7,349 nt of DNA, taken from an uncultured Candidatus Melainabacteria bacterium (GTDB lineage: Bacteria; Cyanobacteriota; Vampirovibrionia; Gastranaerophilales; Gastranaerophilaceae). Positions 4,560 to 7,349 of this stretch are shown piece by piece. The DNA is taken from the NCBI GenBank assembly GCA_934675225.1, contig CAKUQA010000054.1, positions 1-7,349 of the forward strand, given 5' to 3'. The stretch's first letter is position 1. Each line of letters opens with the position of its first letter. Made by a program: the position numbers and the translations under genes. The notes beneath the pieces were generated by a model. The model was not told the DNA's origin. It did no database searches and saw only the letters and a program-made list of their open reading frames with translations.

Positions 4560-5789
4560 ATGACTGCCATTGGAAGACCAGGGTTGCAAAAACTGAATAT
4601 TGTGCAGAACAGTGCTAATAAAACAGCAACTGCGGCTTCTAGTGCTTTGAAAACTACAGCTGCAAAAGGATTGGCTACAGCTCAAAGAGCAACCGGTGGC
4701 GTGAGTTATGGTATTTTGGCACAACGTTCTGCTGCTGGGACAGGTGCTATTTTTAATCCAAAACAATATAATAGTGATTCTATTGCTATGCAAAGAATGC
4801 AGTTGAACGCAAACAGAGTTCGAGTAAATAATAATTTTACTCCGATTGCTTCTCATCAATGTAATAGTTCTGATAATAAGTTTGCAACAGCTTTGATGGC
4901 TATGCAAATGTTGAATAAGACATTGGAATCAGCTATTCCGAAATCTACATCAGATGGTGCAGGAAGTACTACTAAGAGTACAGGTGATAGCATCTTAAGT
5001 CAAATTAAGAATGCTAAAACTTCCGGTGATGTTGAAAAAGCATTGAATGATGTAAAATCTAAGTTAGAAACAATTGAAACAGAAACTCCTAAATTAGAAA
5101 AAGAAGTTAAAGAAGCTAAAGATGCTAATAATAAAGCAAAAGATAACTTACAAAAAACAAATAGTAGTATAGAATCAGAAAAACAAAATATTCAAAAATA
5201 TGATGGACAAATTACAAAATTAAGTTCTGAAATTTCAGGAGTTACTGCTAAACTTAATGCCTTAAATCTTGAGTTAAAAACAATAGATAAAACTAGTTTG
5301 GGAAATTCTTCTCGTATTCAAGAATTAAAAACTCAAATAGCTGATCTTGAAAAACAAAAAACAGATTTGGAAAAACAAAAAACTGATGCAGAAAATAGTA
5401 AGAGTGCTTCTGAAACTAAGCTTAAAGAATTGAATACAGTAAAAGAAAAATATACAAAAGAAGTGACAGATACTGGTAATACAGCTAAAGAAGCTCAAGC
5501 TAAACTTGATAAAATGACAGCACAAAAAGAAAAATTAGATACTGCTAAAGGAGAAGCAGAAAAGAAATTACAAACGCAAAACCAAAAAGATATGTCTAAA
5601 TTGAATTCTATGCAAAAGAAACTAGACGATTATAAAGCAGAATTTCAAAAAGAAACTAAAGCTGATAAGAAAAGTAAAATATCAGAAAAATATACAACAT
5701 TAGCGAAAGAATTTAATTCTATGTTGGGTGATATGTCAGCAGATGTTTCTGCTAATTACCGAGATTATGAAACGGATTTAGGAGCATAA
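4560..5789 (+). CDS. Hypothetical coiled-coil protein, 409 aa, no signal peptide
   Basis: I do not recognise a named family. There is no signal peptide or membrane segment. Residues 1-62 are low-complexity, rich in Ala, Thr, Ser and Gly, starting MTAIGRPGLQKLNIV. Residues 65-125 are more mixed (FNPKQYNSDSIAMQRMQLN, then FTPIASHQC and KFATALMAMQMLNKTL), possibly a short folded or amphipathic segment, with the only Cys at 101. A Ser/Gly/Thr linker (128-143) leads to a long Lys/Glu-rich coiled coil (about 155-385), including an exact tandem LEKQKTD at 263-269 and 270-276. The last 20 residues leave the coil. A structural, cytoskeletal or exported filament role is possible but not shown. A purine-rich GAGAG (4548-4552) lies seven bases before the ATG. 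A strong terminator follows 84 bp after the stop. Confidence 0.85.
   Translation: MTAIGRPGLQKLNIVQNSANKTATAASSALKTTAAKGLATAQRATGGVSYGILAQRSAAGTGAIFNPKQYNSDSIAMQRMQLNANRVRVNNNFTPIASHQCNSSDNKFATALMAMQMLNKTLESAIPKSTSDGAGSTTKSTGDSILSQIKNAKTSGDVEKALNDVKSKLETIETETPKLEKEVKEAKDANNKAKDNLQKTNSSIESEKQNIQKYDGQITKLSSEISGVTAKLNALNLELKTIDKTSLGNSSRIQELKTQIADLEKQKTDLEKQKTDAENSKSASETKLKELNTVKEKYTKEVTDTGNTAKEAQAKLDKMTAQKEKLDTAKGEAEKKLQTQNQKDMSKLNSMQKKLDDYKAEFQKETKADKKSKISEKYTTLAKEFNSMLGDMSADVSANYRDYETDLGA
5346..5387 (+). repeat. 21-bp tandem repeat inside the coiled-coil gene
   Basis: Two adjacent 21-bp units each encode LEKQKTD (protein residues 263-276); they differ at few positions, mainly in the third codon bases of Leu and Thr. 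A 21-bp unit is three heptads' worth of bases but one heptad of protein, so gain or loss would change the coil length without a frameshift. Confidence 0.6.
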
Positions 5790-5819
5790 GGGAGTTAATA
5801 AATATATTGTTACATAACC

Positions 5820-5848
5820 TTTACTTTTAAATTTATCTAATTTATAAT
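5820..5848 (+). promoter_or_regulatory. Candidate sigma-70 promoter upstream of the rimP leader terminator
   Basis: TTTACT (5820-5825, four of six) and a perfect TATAAT (5843-5848) are separated by 17 bp, predicting a start near 5855. It lies after the coiled-coil gene and before the 5874-5905 terminator, so its transcript would be about 50 nt unless RNA polymerase reads through into rimP-nusA. A small GGCA/TGCC hairpin (5858-5869) sits at its 5' end. No better promoter is visible between the terminator and rimP. Confidence 0.45.
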
Positions 5849-5873
5849 AACAACATAGGCAGTATTGCCACAG

Positions 5874-5905
5874 AAAAAACGAACGAGATTTCTCGTTCGT
5901 TTTTT
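5874..5905 (+). terminator. Strong intrinsic terminator between the coiled-coil gene and rimP
   Basis: A6CGAACGAGA (5874-5888) pairs perfectly with TCTCGTTCG followed by T6 (5891-5905): a 15-bp stem including six A-T pairs, a GC-rich middle, and a T6 tract on either strand. It ends transcription of the coiled-coil gene and may also act as an attenuator for rimP-nusA, whose ATG is 33 bases downstream. Confidence 0.9.
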
Positions 5906-5938
5906 ACATAAATACTCGAGAAAAGGAAAGGGTAAATT

Positions 5939-6421
5939 ATGAAACAGGAAATTAACAGGCATGACGTTTTGGAGAAAATTACTCCGTTAATTGAAAATAC
6001 GGCTATGCGCTTTGGTTATATTCCGATAGAAATTGAGTTTGTTAAAGAAAATCATAGGTGGTTTTTGAGAATTTACCTGTATTCAAAGGATAAAGAAGTT
6101 ACTCTTGATGATTGTGAAAAGGTTACAAGAAGTTTATCTGACTTTTTGGACGAACTTATTCCGGTTAAATATTATTTAGAGGTTTCTTCTCCGGGACTTG
6201 AAAGGAAATTTAAGTCGGATAAAGAGTTTACTTATTTTAATGGAAGAAGAATTAGCTTAAAATTGAAAACTCCGTTAGAAGGAGAAGAAGAAAAGATTTT
6301 TAAAGGTGAAATTTTGGATTTCAATGAGACAGATGGGTTGAAATTTTTTAGATTTGATGATGGTAAAGAATTGCAAATTCCAAGAGAAAAAATTCAATCA
6401 GCAAAATTATACATAGACTAA
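5939..6421 (+). CDS. rimP: Ribosome maturation factor RimP
   Basis: RimP is a cytoplasmic factor that helps early assembly of the 30S head, binding near S12. The 160-aa length is typical. The N-terminal alpha/beta domain (about 1-88) carries VTLDDCEKVTRSLSDFLDE (54-72) and the family signature LEVSSPGLER (80-89); the C-terminal Sm-like barrel (about 92-160) holds GRRISLKLKTP (102-112), FKGEILDF (121-128) and LQIPREKIQSAKL (145-157). A purine-rich AAAGGAAAGGG (5922-5932) lies six bases before the ATG. It is followed 36 bp later by nusA, the order found in very many bacteria. Confidence 0.96.
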   Translation: MKQEINRHDVLEKITPLIENTAMRFGYIPIEIEFVKENHRWFLRIYLYSKDKEVTLDDCEKVTRSLSDFLDELIPVKYYLEVSSPGLERKFKSDKEFTYFNGRRISLKLKTPLEGEEEKIFKGEILDFNETDGLKFFRFDDGKELQIPREKIQSAKLYID

Positions 6422-6457
6422 AATTTAGAAATTTAAGATATAAGAAAGGAAACAAAC

Positions 6458-7349
6458 ATGATTAAAATTGGAACAGCATTGTTTGAAGCTTGTGAAGAAT
6501 TAGAAAGAGAAAGAGGAATTTCGAAAGAAGTTCTTATTGCATCTTTGTGTGATGCTATGGTTGCAGCTTATAAAAAACACATGCATATCAAAGAAGCTGA
6601 TAATATTGAAGCAATTTTGGATGAACAATCAGGCGAAATTGGTGTATTTAGTACAAAACTTGTAGTTGATGAAGTTGAAGATGCTGATACACAAATTACT
6701 TTGGCTGATGCAAAAGAAATTGCAGAAGATGTTGAAGTTGGTGACGAAATCAAGATTGAAGTTACTCCAGAACAATTTGGACGTATTGCTGCTCAATCAG
6801 CTAAGCAAGTCATTACTCAACGTATTAGAGAAGCTGAAAGAAATATGGTTTTACAAGAATTCTTGGATAAAAAAGGTACGCTAACAACCGGTATTATTCA
6901 AAGAGTTGAAAATCGTAATGTTATTGTAAATATTGGTAAAACAGATGCAATTATGCCACAAAAAGAACAAATCCCTGGAGAATATTATAAACCGGGAAAC
7001 AGAATTAGAGTTTTTGTTCTTAACGTAAAAGAAACAACAAGATTGCCTCAAGTAATCGTATCTCATGCGCATGCTGAAATTGTTAGAGAATTGTTTGAAC
7101 TTGAAGTTCCTGAAATTGAAGATGGAATTGTTGAAATTAAATCTATTTCAAGAGAAGCTGGTTATAGAACAAAAATCGCTGTATGGTCAAATGACCCTGA
7201 AGTTGACTGTGTTGGTGCTTGTATAGGACCTCGTGGTAGCAGAATTCAAACAATTGTTTCAGAATTGAAAAATGAAAAAATTGATATTGTTAGATATTCT
7301 GAAGATCCGGTAGAATATATTGTTAACGCTTTATCTCCGGCAAGAGTTG
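6458..7349 (+). CDS. nusA: Transcription termination/antitermination protein NusA, 5' part
   Basis: NusA binds RNA polymerase near the RNA exit channel and modulates pausing, intrinsic termination and antitermination. The frame is open to the window end, giving 297 codons of an expected total of 350-500. The N-terminal RNA-polymerase-binding domain is at about 1-135 (LFEACEELERERGISKEVLIASLCDAMVAAYKK; FGRIAAQSAKQVITQRIREAER). The S1 domain is at about 137-203 (GIIQRVENRNVIVNIGKTDAIMP). KH1 runs from about 228, with ACIGPRGSRIQTIVSEL at 254-270 including the GxxG loop GPRG, followed by EKIDIVRYSEDP. KH2 begins at SPARV where the window ends. AAAGGA (6445-6450) lies seven bases before the ATG. 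Its codon use is like that of rimP. Confidence 0.97.
   Translation, partial: MIKIGTALFEACEELERERGISKEVLIASLCDAMVAAYKKHMHIKEADNIEAILDEQSGEIGVFSTKLVVDEVEDADTQITLADAKEIAEDVEVGDEIKIEVTPEQFGRIAAQSAKQVITQRIREAERNMVLQEFLDKKGTLTTGIIQRVENRNVIVNIGKTDAIMPQKEQIPGEYYKPGNRIRVFVLNVKETTRLPQVIVSHAHAEIVRELFELEVPEIEDGIVEIKSISREAGYRTKIAVWSNDPEVDCVGACIGPRGSRIQTIVSELKNEKIDIVRYSEDPVEYIVNALSPARV

Noticed and set aside
4524..4907. 127-codon minus-strand open frame over the start of the coiled-coil gene
   Set aside because: It is antisense to a better-supported gene and rich in Ser/Cys/His as expected from reverse-reading Ala/Thr/Glu codons, with no ribosome-binding site.

Overview
The window is AT-rich (roughly 70% A+T by eye) bacterial chromosome with housekeeping genes of ordinary bacterial type (uvrA, tsf, rpsB, rimP, nusA), interleaved with three lineage-type hypothetical genes and unusually busy intergenic DNA. 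Low GC, short signal-peptide proteins in paralogous pairs, a long cytoplasmic coiled-coil protein and heptamer repeats would fit a gut non-photosynthetic cyanobacterial relative (Vampirovibrionia/Melainabacteria, Gastranaerophilales). That placement is an inference from general character, not from a diagnostic marker; another AT-rich gut lineage is possible.

Layout. 2-343 (+): C-terminal end of uvrA. 381-1016 and 1100-1732 (+): two tandem, related, secreted proteins of unknown function; a -35 box lies in the last codons of uvrA, and the second gene has its own strong promoter. 1771-1800: a perfect 30-bp palindrome that serves as a shared terminator for convergent genes. 1829-2692 (-) tsf and 2846-3619 (-) rpsB form the usual rpsB-tsf operon, transcribed leftward from a promoter near 3725 with a foldable leader. 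The 153-nt rpsB-tsf spacer carries two facing arrays of a 7-bp repeat (GTGAAAN). A second, tandem version of this repeat lies upstream of rpsB at 3772-3881.

3882-4559 has no convincing protein gene. Its left part holds a strong minus-strand intrinsic terminator (3916-3951) preceded by about 180 nt of hairpin-rich sequence with a possible promoter at 4139-4144, a candidate small RNA or decayed small gene. Its right part is a long AT-rich leader with repeated TGTTAA words before a 409-aa coiled-coil protein gene (4560-5789, +). A possible promoter (5820-5848) and a strong terminator (5874-5905) follow, then rimP (5939-6421, +) and nusA (6458 to the window end, +), the start of the conserved rimP-nusA(-infB) operon for 30S maturation and transcription elongation/termination.

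The items most worth a second look are the minus-strand candidate RNA unit, the heptamer repeat element on both sides of rpsB, the tandem secreted paralogues, and the promoter-terminator arrangement before rimP-nusA that could allow attenuation. No CRISPR array, tRNA, rRNA, transposase or prophage gene is visible.
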